From an uncultured Bacteroides sp. (GTDB lineage: Bacteria; Bacteroidota; Bacteroidia; Bacteroidales; Bacteroidaceae), in contig CAJJYX010000060.1 in the NCBI GenBank assembly GCA_905197435.1, forward strand, positions 1 through 16,518: a DNA stretch of 16,518 nt, in the 5' to 3' direction. Under the pieces are notes generated by a model, which saw only the letters and a program-made list of their open reading frames with translations, did not search any database and was not told the origin of the DNA. Numbering within the stretch: the first letter of the stretch is position 1; every line of letters starts with the position of its first letter. The translations under genes and the position numbers were made by a program. Of the stretch, positions 6,680 to 14,865 are shown in pieces.

Positions 6680-8839
6680 ATGAACATAGTACAATTTTTG
6701 GCAAGTTTCTTTTACCGCATCCGTTACTGGCTATTGTGGGGAAGCCTCCTTGTTACGGCAATAGTCATATACTTCACCCAATTTTTGCCATACAGCTATA
6801 CGGTAAACAGCAGTTTATATGCAGGCGTGACCAACAGCACCAATCTGGACGGAAGCCAGCTCATCAATATCAACAGCACCTTCGATAATATCATCAACAT
6901 AGGCAAGTCCAAGAACACGCTGGCAAAGGTTTCAGTACGCCTGCTCGCAACCAACCTCGTATATGGTGACGAGTGGAAAGACAACATGTACATCCAAGCC
7001 AAGCATTACAGGCAACTCATCCAGATTCTTCCCAAAGAAGTACTGGCTTTGGTAGACCGTTCCTCTTTGGATAAAACCGTAAATAATCTGATGAATTATA
7101 GAAAAGAGAACAGCAGCAATTTCGTCTACTCCATATTCAGCCGCCCCTATCCGTTCTACAGCTATAGCGCATTGAATGCAATCACCATCAAACGGTTGGG
7201 CACCAGCGACCTGATAGAACTGGTATATACCTCTGCCGATCCCGGCATTACACAAAATACGCTCAGGATATTGGAAGACGAGCTGTTGAAGGCTTATGAA
7301 CAACTCCGGTTCAGCGCCACGAACAGCGCCATCGCCTATTTTGAAGAACAAGTACGGATAACCAAAAAAGCGCTTATGTCAGAAGAGGATGATTTGACAG
7401 ACTATAGTGTTCAGAAGCAAGTTATCAACTACAATGAACAATCCAAAGCATTGGCCCTGACCAAATATTCGACAGACGACCGCATGGAAGAAGTCCGGCG
7501 AATCTACGAAAGTGCGGTTGCCTTGCGCCAGTTGCTGGAGGACAAGATGGACATACGTGCCAAGATTATACGGACAAATACCAATTTGTTGCAAGAGCTG
7601 GAAAAAGTCAGTACCCTGAACCAAAGCATCCTCGAGCAGGAAATATTCACCACAGAACAGAGCCAACAGAACAGCCATAAACTGCAAAAGGAGAAAGACG
7701 CCCTGCAAAAGGCTGAAGAAAAGATAAGCCATCTCTCCGATAATTTGAATGAGTATGGTTTCTCCAAAGAGGGTGTGGGCATTCAAGACATGGTGACAGA
7801 ATGGCTGACGGCATGTATCAATGAAGCCAAAGCCAAAGCAGAAGTAAAAATATTGGTTGACCGCCAACATGAGATTGTAGACCAATACCGGGAATTCTCA
7901 CCCGTAGGTACTCAAATCAAGCGGAAAGAACGTGCCGTGGGCATTGCCGAGGACAATTACCGTCGGCAAATAGCAGGCCTTGCTGAGGCACACCTCCGCC
8001 TGCAGAACATCAAGATGACGACCGCCAACCTGCAGGTCATAGCATCTCCCGAGTTCCCGCTGACAGACAATGGCAGAAAAAGGCTTATCTACGTCCTTGC
8101 CGCATGCCTCGGCAGTTTGATATTCATAAGCGGCTACTTCCTGCTGGTTGAACTGCTGGACCGCACCCTCCGCGACCCGGAGCGCAGCAGGCGTCTGACC
8201 GGACTATCTGTCATTGCGGCATTCAATGGCGTGAGCAACCTGAAGTATCGCGGATTCCTCAAGGCGTGCAACAGGCTTGCCGCAGCCTACAGTTGCCGGC
8301 AGCTTAACAACTATCTGCATCCGGGCCGCCCCACCGTCATCAACCTGCTCAGTATGGAGAAACGAGAAGGAAAATCATTCCTTGCCAAGTATTTCATCGA
8401 CTACTGGGAGACGGAGGGAATAAAGGTGCGCCATGTAAAATACAATTACGATTTCGACACCCAAAGCAAGGCGTATGTGCAAGCTCAAGATTTGTCTGAC
8501 TTCTGGACTCTAAATACGGCAGAGGAGATGCCGGACATTATTTTAGTGGAATATCCGGCTGTCAATACCGCCACTCTGCCTATGCCGGTACTGAAAAAGG
8601 CTGATTTCAATTTGTTGATAGCCAACGCCGCCCGCTTGTGGGGCAGAGATGACGACACCCGGTTGAAACCGTTAAAGGAAGAATTGAAAGAGACTCCTTT
8701 GTTTATGTATCTCAACAATGCAGACCGTGAAGTGGTTGAAAGCTTCACCGGAGAATTGCCTCCTCACACTCCGGTTCACAGCTTCTTCAGCCGGTTGGCA
8801 CAATTAGGTTTAACATCAAAAGCTGCAGCTGTAAAGTAA
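6680..8839 (+). CDS. Wzz/GNVR chain-length protein fused to a degenerate BY-kinase-like domain
   Basis: This 719-residue inner-membrane protein has transmembrane segments at about 17-37 and 468-491 flanking a large periplasmic part. Residues about 215-445 are heptad-rich and predicted coiled coil. The Pro-rich element ASPEFPLTDNGRKR before the second membrane helix is typical of polysaccharide co-polymerases, which set polymer length and couple to export. The cytoplasmic C-terminus (about 505-719) follows the CpsD/Wzc tyrosine autokinase layout. It keeps a P-loop remnant, SMEKREGKS (558-566). The Walker A' Asp-x-Asp is replaced around VKYNYD (586-591), Walker B is IILVEYPA with Glu624 for Asp, and the tail lacks a tyrosine cluster (LTSKAAAVK). 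It is therefore probably not an active kinase, though nucleotide binding may remain. It starts 8 bases after the TolC-like gene. Confidence 0.85.
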   Translation: MNIVQFLASFFYRIRYWLLWGSLLVTAIVIYFTQFLPYSYTVNSSLYAGVTNSTNLDGSQLININSTFDNIINIGKSKNTLAKVSVRLLATNLVYGDEWKDNMYIQAKHYRQLIQILPKEVLALVDRSSLDKTVNNLMNYRKENSSNFVYSIFSRPYPFYSYSALNAITIKRLGTSDLIELVYTSADPGITQNTLRILEDELLKAYEQLRFSATNSAIAYFEEQVRITKKALMSEEDDLTDYSVQKQVINYNEQSKALALTKYSTDDRMEEVRRIYESAVALRQLLEDKMDIRAKIIRTNTNLLQELEKVSTLNQSILEQEIFTTEQSQQNSHKLQKEKDALQKAEEKISHLSDNLNEYGFSKEGVGIQDMVTEWLTACINEAKAKAEVKILVDRQHEIVDQYREFSPVGTQIKRKERAVGIAEDNYRRQIAGLAEAHLRLQNIKMTTANLQVIASPEFPLTDNGRKRLIYVLAACLGSLIFISGYFLLVELLDRTLRDPERSRRLTGLSVIAAFNGVSNLKYRGFLKACNRLAAAYSCRQLNNYLHPGRPTVINLLSMEKREGKSFLAKYFIDYWETEGIKVRHVKYNYDFDTQSKAYVQAQDLSDFWTLNTAEEMPDIILVEYPAVNTATLPMPVLKKADFNLLIANAARLWGRDDDTRLKPLKEELKETPLFMYLNNADREVVESFTGELPPHTPVHSFFSRLAQLGLTSKAAAVK

Positions 8840-8894
8840 ATCAAAAGCTGCTGAGTAAAAAGCTAATAAAGTAAATACAAAAGCCGTAAAGTAA
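8815..8894 (+). repeat. Degenerate direct repeats at the 3' end of the chain-length gene
   Basis: ATCAAAAGCTGC occurs at 8815-8826 and again at 8840-8851 (period 25). TAAAGTAAAT occurs at 8832-8841 and 8867-8876, and GTAAAGTAA at 8831-8839 and 8886-8894. The end of the gene (codons for KAAAVK and stop) thus seems to have been duplicated about three times into the 62-base spacer, the copies having drifted. The spacer is the longest between the genes of the operon downstream of the lipoprotein. Confidence 0.75.
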
Positions 8895-8901
8895 TTACAA
8901 A

Positions 8902-10353
8902 ATGGGCATCAAAGAGCATAGCATATCTCCCTTCGTAGTAACATCGTCGGTGTTCATTATAGGGTTGGCTGTAATCACTTGCAGCCTACTCTCCGGCGCC
9001 TGGTATATCTTTGTCATCGTTTGCCTTTTCCCCCTTTTCCTGATAATGGCGGTACAAACATTGAAGGCCCCCTTTGTCGGTGTATGCCTCCTATTCACAT
9101 TCAATTACTTTTTTATTCCTTGGTACAGATACACGCAGGGCAGCGGGTTGAGTGTCTGGTATGATGTCGCAACTGTCCTCCTGCTTGTGGCGCTTTTGAT
9201 ACATTCCTATTATCAAGGTAAGCTTCCATGGAAATACGCCAGAAACATTCTGACAATCGGCGGCTGCGTATGGGGCATATACACTGCGGCTGAAATATTG
9301 AATCCAACAGCACTCACGGAGGCTTGGATTTACTCCCGCGGAACGATATACAGTACCCTTGTCATGTCATTAATTGGTGTTTTAACGATGACCTCCTACA
9401 AGCGGTTGCGCGTCATTATGCTTCTTCTGTCCATATTCACACTGACAGCCGTGGCAAAAGCCGTTTACCAGAAATACGCAGGTTTCGACGAGATAGAAAC
9501 GACAATGCTGATTGAAACGGAAATGTACAGGACACACCTCTTATCCGATGTCACCCGCTACTTTTCCTTTTTTACAGATGCCGGGAATTTCGGTTCCAAC
9601 ATGGGTTTTGCCACCATTCTGTTCGGCATTTCCGCCATCTTCGTGAAAGAGCGCTCCATCAGGAACTATTACACGATTATTGCCATGTGTGCCATATACG
9701 CCTTGTTCATTTCCGGTACCCGCGGTGCGCTGTTCGTCCCCATCGGAGGAATCATATTGTTTACTTTTCTCAGCAAAAACATCAAACTCATGGGAGCTAC
9801 CATCTTCTTCGGATTGTTCTTCTATGTCTTCTTCGCCCATACCTATATCGGTGAGGGCAACACTTCCATCAGGCGCATGCGCACAGCTTTCAGGCCGACG
9901 GAAGATGCCTCATACATGGTCCGCAAAGAGAACCAGAAGAGACTGGGCGAATATCTGAAGGGCAGGCCTTTCGGAGAAGGGCTTGGCTTGGGAGGAGTAG
10001 AAGCCATGAAATATGGCAATCGCCTCACAACACTCATTCCCCATGATTCTTTTTACGTCAAATTATGGATGGAAACCGGCATTGTAGGATTGATGCTTTA
10101 TCTGGCGATATATGTCAGTGCACTGTTAAGAGGTTGCTATCTTATCATGTTCCGGATTAAGAATGACGAATTGCGCGGAATGCTCACCGCCATTGCTTGC
10201 GGCATCTTCGGAATGATGGTAAGCGCTTACGGGAATGCCTTTTTCGGCCAGTTCCCGACGGGATTTATAATCATCTTGTTTTTGTCGGTCCTGCTCAACG
10301 GAGAGCACATAGACCAACTACTGACCAAGCAAATCGAGCATAAAAAGAAATAG
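8902..10353 (+). CDS. O-antigen polymerase/ligase-like membrane protein (Wzy_C family)
   Basis: The 483-residue protein is hydrophobic nearly throughout, with about ten to twelve membrane segments. The Wzy_C core is visible: FISGTRGALFVPIGGIILF (269-287) with Arg274, then a long loop (about 312-390) containing RPFGEGLGLGG (355-365) and PHDSFYVKLWMETGIVGLMLY (380-400) with His381, the usual catalytic-loop region of O-antigen ligases and polymerases. Within this operon it most likely polymerises the lipid-linked repeat units at the periplasmic face; ligation to lipid A core is possible because the sequence does not separate the two activities. The start at 8902 is the first ATG after the repeat region. 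It is followed after 23 bases by a glycosyltransferase. Confidence 0.85.
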   Translation: MGIKEHSISPFVVTSSVFIIGLAVITCSLLSGAWYIFVIVCLFPLFLIMAVQTLKAPFVGVCLLFTFNYFFIPWYRYTQGSGLSVWYDVATVLLLVALLIHSYYQGKLPWKYARNILTIGGCVWGIYTAAEILNPTALTEAWIYSRGTIYSTLVMSLIGVLTMTSYKRLRVIMLLLSIFTLTAVAKAVYQKYAGFDEIETTMLIETEMYRTHLLSDVTRYFSFFTDAGNFGSNMGFATILFGISAIFVKERSIRNYYTIIAMCAIYALFISGTRGALFVPIGGIILFTFLSKNIKLMGATIFFGLFFYVFFAHTYIGEGNTSIRRMRTAFRPTEDASYMVRKENQKRLGEYLKGRPFGEGLGLGGVEAMKYGNRLTTLIPHDSFYVKLWMETGIVGLMLYLAIYVSALLRGCYLIMFRIKNDELRGMLTAIACGIFGMMVSAYGNAFFGQFPTGFIIILFLSVLLNGEHIDQLLTKQIEHKKK

Positions 10354-10376
10354 AAAATATTAAACAGAAGACATAT

Positions 10377-11582
10377 ATGAACGACATTTTTTCCATATTC
10401 AATCCCGACTGGTGGATGGACGAGAACAACAATGCCTTGCAAATGACAGACGCGGTTCTTTTCTTATTGCTGGGCATCCCCGTAGCCTACTTGTTTATCT
10501 ATGCATTGGCCTCCTTGCGGAAATACAAGAATCCCTATCCACCGTCCCCCAAGCAACATCGTTTCCTGGTCCTCTTTGTTGTGTTGAAAAACGGCAAGGA
10601 AGTGATAGAGTCCATCAATCATTTCCTTGATACGCAGATGTATCCGAGAGAAAAATACGACATCGCAGTAGCTGCCACACAACTGTCCGAAGAAGACTTA
10701 GTTACGCTGCTCCAGATGCCGGTCAATATTGTCGTGCCCGATAAAGAGCATTGCACAAAGATATATGCCATACAGCAGGTTATGGAGCGTTATTCTCCTC
10801 ATGAGTACGATGCCATCACCATATTCAATTCAGACAACAAAGTTGTTCCTAACGCATTGGAGCTTTTCAACAACGCCTACTACTCCGGATGCGATGCCAT
10901 CCAAGCCCACCGCATGACGGAAAACCTGAATACCAACATCGCCGTATTAAACGCCACCAGCGAAGAAATCAACAACCACCTCTTCCGCAAGGCACATACG
11001 GCACTGGGATTCTCCTCCGCCCTCATCGGTTCGGGCATGATGTTTGACTTTGAGATGTTCCAGGAAATCGCTCCCAGATTATCAGGAAGCGATTTGGCCA
11101 AAGCTACAGAAATGGAACTCCTGAAGGAAAACATATATACCGAATACATGGAAGAAATAGTCTGCTATTGCAAAAAGACGGACGATACATCGGGGTACAG
11201 CAAAGAACGCCAACGCTGGTTGGGCTCACAGTATCGCAGCTCCATACTGGCATTGCAACAATTTCCGGCCGCATTCTTGCAAGGGAAGTGGGATTTATGC
11301 GAAAAGTTGTTCCAATGGCTGCTCCCGTCCCGTTTTCTGCTCATCTTATATATCACGATATGTGCCGTGGCAATGACATTCCTGGAGTGGCCGCTTGCTA
11401 CAAAATGGTATGCCCTTTTAGCCGTTTTATTCATCACTTTTTTGATGGCCATGCCCGAAGGGGAAATCAGCCGCAAATTCCGGAGCGCTTTCTGGTCTCT
11501 GCCCATATTGGTAGTCACCTCTTCCATGAGCCACATCACAAGAATCTTTAAACGGAAAAAGAAAGGAAATGCAGTAAAATGA
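10377..11582 (+). CDS. Membrane-anchored GT2-like glycosyltransferase
   Basis: A 401-residue protein with an N-terminal membrane helix (about 25-46), a cytoplasmic GT-A domain (about 60-285) and three membrane segments near 319-337, 343-359 and 371-387. This is the plan of processive-type family 2 glycosyltransferases. Motifs are ITIFNSDNKVVPNAL (147-161, NSDN serving as the DxD metal/nucleotide site), LIGSGMMFD (216-224, acceptor side), TEME (244-247) at the position of the usual TED, and ERQRW (277-281), equivalent to QxxRW. The variations from the consensus are mild. It probably adds a sugar to the lipid-linked repeat unit; donor and linkage are not predictable. Its stop overlaps the start of the next gene by four bases (ATGA), suggesting translational coupling. 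Confidence 0.82.
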   Translation: MNDIFSIFNPDWWMDENNNALQMTDAVLFLLLGIPVAYLFIYALASLRKYKNPYPPSPKQHRFLVLFVVLKNGKEVIESINHFLDTQMYPREKYDIAVAATQLSEEDLVTLLQMPVNIVVPDKEHCTKIYAIQQVMERYSPHEYDAITIFNSDNKVVPNALELFNNAYYSGCDAIQAHRMTENLNTNIAVLNATSEEINNHLFRKAHTALGFSSALIGSGMMFDFEMFQEIAPRLSGSDLAKATEMELLKENIYTEYMEEIVCYCKKTDDTSGYSKERQRWLGSQYRSSILALQQFPAAFLQGKWDLCEKLFQWLLPSRFLLILYITICAVAMTFLEWPLATKWYALLAVLFITFLMAMPEGEISRKFRSAFWSLPILVVTSSMSHITRIFKRKKKGNAVK

Positions 11583-12700
11583 GAATCGCCATCGAAGCCC
11601 AACGCATTTTCCGCAATGACAAGCATGGCATGGACTTTGTCATCCTGGAGACACTGAAAGAACTGCAAAAGCGGAAAGACGGTAATGAATATTACGTATT
11701 CGTTGCCCCGGGAGAGGACCGGTGCCTGGAAGAATCGGAGAATCTCCATATCATTGAGCTTCGCTGCCCTACTTATCCACTGTGGGAGCAGATAGCATTG
11801 CCCCGGGCTGTCAGGAAGTTGAAAGCAGACTTGCTGCATTGTACATCGAATACAGCTCCGCTATGGTGTCCCGTCCCATTGGTGCTGACGCTTCATGACA
11901 TTATTTATCTGGAACCGCGTCAGCATCGCAGTCCTTCCTTCTATCAGGAAATGGGATGGCATTACCGCCGCCTGATTGTTCCCCGCATCCTGAAGAAAGC
12001 AAGAAAGATTATTACAGTTTCGCAGTTCGAATGTACCCGCATACGGGAAGCTTTGCAGCTTCCCAAAGAAGTCATTAAAGCCGTGTACAACGGCTACAGC
12101 GCTTACTTTACGATGCAGGAAACACCCGATGAGAGTATTGTGCAGAAATACATACCGCACCCGGACTTTCTTTTCTTTCTTGGAAATACAGACCCCAAAA
12201 AGAATGCGGCGCGTACCCTGAAAGCATACGCGTTATATCTGCAAGCATCCCAAACGAAACGCCCCCTTCTCATTGCCGATTTAAAAGAAGAATATATCGA
12301 CCAGCTTCTTCAGCAAGAAGGAATCACCGGGATAAAAGAACACCTGCATTATCCGGGATATATCAGCAACAAAGATTTAGTAACCCTTTATAATGCAGCA
12401 TTTGCATTCCTCTATCCTTCCTTGCGTGAAAGTTTCGGAATTCCTATGCTGGAGGCTATGGCTTGCGGCACTCCTGTAGTGACGAGCAACGTTTCGGCAA
12501 TGCCCGAAGTTGCCGGTAAAGGTTCCATTTTAGTCGACCCTCAAGAACCGCAAAAAATAGCAGATGCCTTGCTACGTCTGGAGAATGATGCAACATTCTA
12601 TCAGCAACAAGTAAATTACAGTCTGGAACGTGTAAAACTGTTCTCCTGGAAACACACAGCAGAAGAATATGTAAAGATATATCACAGTATTCACCAGTAA
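11579..12700 (+). CDS. GT4-like glycosyltransferase
   Basis: This 373-residue cytosolic GT-B enzyme shows the usual retaining family 4 features. The C-terminal domain carries LYPSLRESFGIPMLEAMACGTPVVTS (two acidic residues, E284 and E292, of the EX7E motif that binds the donor nucleotide sugar) and AMPEVAGKGSILVDP downstream. The strand-loop FLFFLGNTDPKKN (197-209) is the start of the second Rossmann domain. In the N-terminal domain the typical Gly-Gly-Ile-Gly-Arg loop is replaced by KHGMDFV (15-21), while LLHCTSN (85-91), LTLHDIIYL (103-111) and ITVSQFECTRI (145-155) fit. The start is the ATG inside the ATGA overlap with the preceding gene. Donor, acceptor and linkage cannot be read from the sequence. 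Confidence 0.9.
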   Translation: MRIAIEAQRIFRNDKHGMDFVILETLKELQKRKDGNEYYVFVAPGEDRCLEESENLHIIELRCPTYPLWEQIALPRAVRKLKADLLHCTSNTAPLWCPVPLVLTLHDIIYLEPRQHRSPSFYQEMGWHYRRLIVPRILKKARKIITVSQFECTRIREALQLPKEVIKAVYNGYSAYFTMQETPDESIVQKYIPHPDFLFFLGNTDPKKNAARTLKAYALYLQASQTKRPLLIADLKEEYIDQLLQQEGITGIKEHLHYPGYISNKDLVTLYNAAFAFLYPSLRESFGIPMLEAMACGTPVVTSNVSAMPEVAGKGSILVDPQEPQKIADALLRLENDATFYQQQVNYSLERVKLFSWKHTAEEYVKIYHSIHQ

Positions 12701-12712
12701 TCGGCAAACATC

Positions 12713-13915
12713 ATGAGAGACTTCATCATCACCAGCCTGCAAACATGGGACATCGAAATAGGTAGTACCATCAAGAATACTGCATTGGAAATTTCAAAGC
12801 AGAACCGGGTGCTCTACATAAACACTCCGATGGACATTTCCATCCGGCTGAGAGGGAACAGACAATCTCCGTCATACATCCGGCGTATGGACGTCATCAA
12901 AGGAGAGGCTTCACCACTCCGGCAAATCAACGCCAACATGTGGGTACTGGACTGTCCTTTCACCGTGCTCTCGGCCAATTTCCTGCCCGCATCGCTTTTC
13001 AATATCGTCAACAGAAAAAACAATGCCCGCATAGCCCGATGGATTGTAGAGCAGGCCACCGCGCTCGGCTTCAAGAATTACATTCACCTCATTGATACAG
13101 ACATTTACCGCAGCCGCTATCTGAAGGAGTATATCCATCCGGCTGTCAGCATCTATTATCGGCGCGACTACATCATAGGCGAGGCCTACTGGCGCAGACA
13201 CGGCACCCGCCTTGAACCGGAACTGGCTGCTTCGGCCGACCTCGTTCTGGCAAACTCCACCCGCTTTGCTGCAGAACTGCAAGCCTACAACCCTCATACC
13301 TACCCCATCGAAACCGGAGTAAACCTGACGCTATACAACCCCGCCAAAGAGTATGAAATGCCCGATGATGTACAAAATATTCCACATCCTATCATCGGAT
13401 ATATGGGTACGATAAACAGTACCCGCCTTGACGGAGAACTGCTTTATCAGATAATAAGTCAGCGTCCCGATTATAGTTTTGTGTTCACCGGACCAGAAGA
13501 TGACATTTTCCGTCGGAACCGTATCCATAGTTTGAAAAATGCCTATTTCACCGGACAAAAAAAAGTGGACGAATTACCGGCCTACATAGCTGCCTACGAT
13601 GTCTGCATCAATCCGCAAATGGTGAACGAGATTACCGACGGTAACTATCCGTTGAAAATAGACGAATATCTGGCTATGGGTAAACCCACTGTCGCAACCA
13701 GTACCCACACCATGCGCAACATATTCGCAGGTCACACGCACCTGGCCATCAACCCGGAGGAATGGCTTGCGGCCATAGACCGTGCTGTGACCGAAGCTGA
13801 CGACAAAGAACTGGCCAAACAGCGCATAGCCTTTGCCGAGACCCACAGTTGGGGGCATAGCGTGAAGAAAATCTATGAAATAATCGACTCATTCCTAAAG
13901 AAGAAAACTACATGA
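12713..13915 (+). CDS. GT4-like glycosyltransferase, TuaH-type
   Basis: A 400-residue protein with the fold order of GT-B glycosyltransferases, in the branch resembling teichuronic acid protein TuaH. The N-terminal part reads QTWDIEIGSTIKNTALEIS (10-28), then ASADLVLANSTRFAAEL (173-189) ends the first domain. The second Rossmann domain begins at PIIGYMGTINSTRLD (226-240). The donor-binding region is GNYPLKIDEYLAMGKPTVAT (310-329), with Glu318 corresponding to the last Glu of the EX7E motif; the first position is less conserved. HSW (378-380) is a common C-terminal element. It starts 12 bases after the previous gene and its stop forms an ATGA overlap with the next gene. It probably adds another sugar of the repeat unit. 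Confidence 0.85.
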   Translation: MRDFIITSLQTWDIEIGSTIKNTALEISKQNRVLYINTPMDISIRLRGNRQSPSYIRRMDVIKGEASPLRQINANMWVLDCPFTVLSANFLPASLFNIVNRKNNARIARWIVEQATALGFKNYIHLIDTDIYRSRYLKEYIHPAVSIYYRRDYIIGEAYWRRHGTRLEPELAASADLVLANSTRFAAELQAYNPHTYPIETGVNLTLYNPAKEYEMPDDVQNIPHPIIGYMGTINSTRLDGELLYQIISQRPDYSFVFTGPEDDIFRRNRIHSLKNAYFTGQKKVDELPAYIAAYDVCINPQMVNEITDGNYPLKIDEYLAMGKPTVATSTHTMRNIFAGHTHLAINPEEWLAAIDRAVTEADDKELAKQRIAFAETHSWGHSVKKIYEIIDSFLKKKTT

Positions 13916-14865
13916 ACTATCGTAACATAGACGACTTGAACCATTGCATCCTGCAACATCTCAGCATTCTGCCACGGGATTTCGACCTCATTGTCGGTGT
14001 GCCCCGCAGTGGCATGTTTCCCGCCAACCTGCTGGCACTCTATCTGAACCTGCCCGTCACAGACATTGATTCTTTCCGCAACGGGCATATTTATCAGACC
14101 GGAGAACGGGGGAAAACTTTCAACATGACCCACATACACAAAGTACTGGTTGTGGACGACAGCATAGCCACGGGAAAAGCTGTGAAGAAATGCCGCGAGC
14201 TCCTGAAGGACATAGAACATTTATACAACATCAAATACTGTGCCATTTATGCAGTTCCACTACACACTCATTCTGTTGATTATTTTTTCGAAATAGTCGA
14301 TTATCCCCGTTTCTTCCAATGGAACATCATGAACCACTCTATTCTGCAAAAAACGTGCATGGACATCGACGGTGTGCTTTGCGCAGACCCCACTCCGGAA
14401 GAGAACGATGACGGCGAGAAGTACCGTCATTTCCTGCTGAACCCTCCTCCGCTATTCATTCCCAAAGTCACCATTGGCACACTGGTCACTTCACGTTTGG
14501 AGAAATACCGTCCGGAGACGGAAGCCTGGCTCCGGAAGAACCATGTGAAATACAATAAGCTTGTCATGCTGGACCTGCCGGATATGGCTGCACGCCAACG
14601 GGCGAATTGCCACGCCTCCTTCAAAGCCAAAGAATACGGTTCATCCACCGACTACATGCTGTTTGTAGAAAGCTCTATGCCGCAGGCTGTGGAAATCAAC
14701 CGCCTGACCAAGAAACCGGTACTTTGTACAGAAACTTTCCGGATGATTTATGAGTCCAAATCACTATACTATAATCTGAAGTCGGGAGAAACATGCCCGT
14801 GGCTACGGCGTTTTATGATAAGGGTGCGCAACAGACTGAGAGCATTATCTCCTTCCAAGAAATAG
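13912..14865 (+). CDS. Phosphoribosyltransferase-HAD phosphatase fusion
   Basis: The first half (about 1-140) is a type I phosphoribosyltransferase: GVPRSGMFPANLLALYL (29-45) provides the pyrophosphate loop and VLVVDDSIATGKA (78-90) matches the 13-residue PRPP-binding signature at every position, including Asp82-Asp83. The second half (about 145-280) looks like a HAD phosphatase: CMDIDGVL (149-156) is motif I with the nucleophile Asp151 and acid Asp153, LVTSR (191-195) is motif II, Lys237 or Lys239 may be motif III, and YMLFVESS (248-255) is a weak motif IV with Glu253 for Asp. The tail is basic (RRFMIRVRNRLR). A purine-salvage role is unlikely in this setting. By analogy with the Haemophilus type b capsule enzyme Bcs3, it may transfer phosphoribose from PRPP to the glycan and then remove the 5-phosphate, leaving ribofuranose. 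The domain calls are sound, the role is inference. Confidence 0.8.
   Translation: MNYRNIDDLNHCILQHLSILPRDFDLIVGVPRSGMFPANLLALYLNLPVTDIDSFRNGHIYQTGERGKTFNMTHIHKVLVVDDSIATGKAVKKCRELLKDIEHLYNIKYCAIYAVPLHTHSVDYFFEIVDYPRFFQWNIMNHSILQKTCMDIDGVLCADPTPEENDDGEKYRHFLLNPPPLFIPKVTIGTLVTSRLEKYRPETEAWLRKNHVKYNKLVMLDLPDMAARQRANCHASFKAKEYGSSTDYMLFVESSMPQAVEINRLTKKPVLCTETFRMIYESKSLYYNLKSGETCPWLRRFMIRVRNRLRALSPSKK

Noticed and set aside
11165..11839. Minus-strand open frame of 224 residues across two glycosyltransferase genes
   Set aside because: It runs antisense through two well-supported genes and has no recognisable protein motif.
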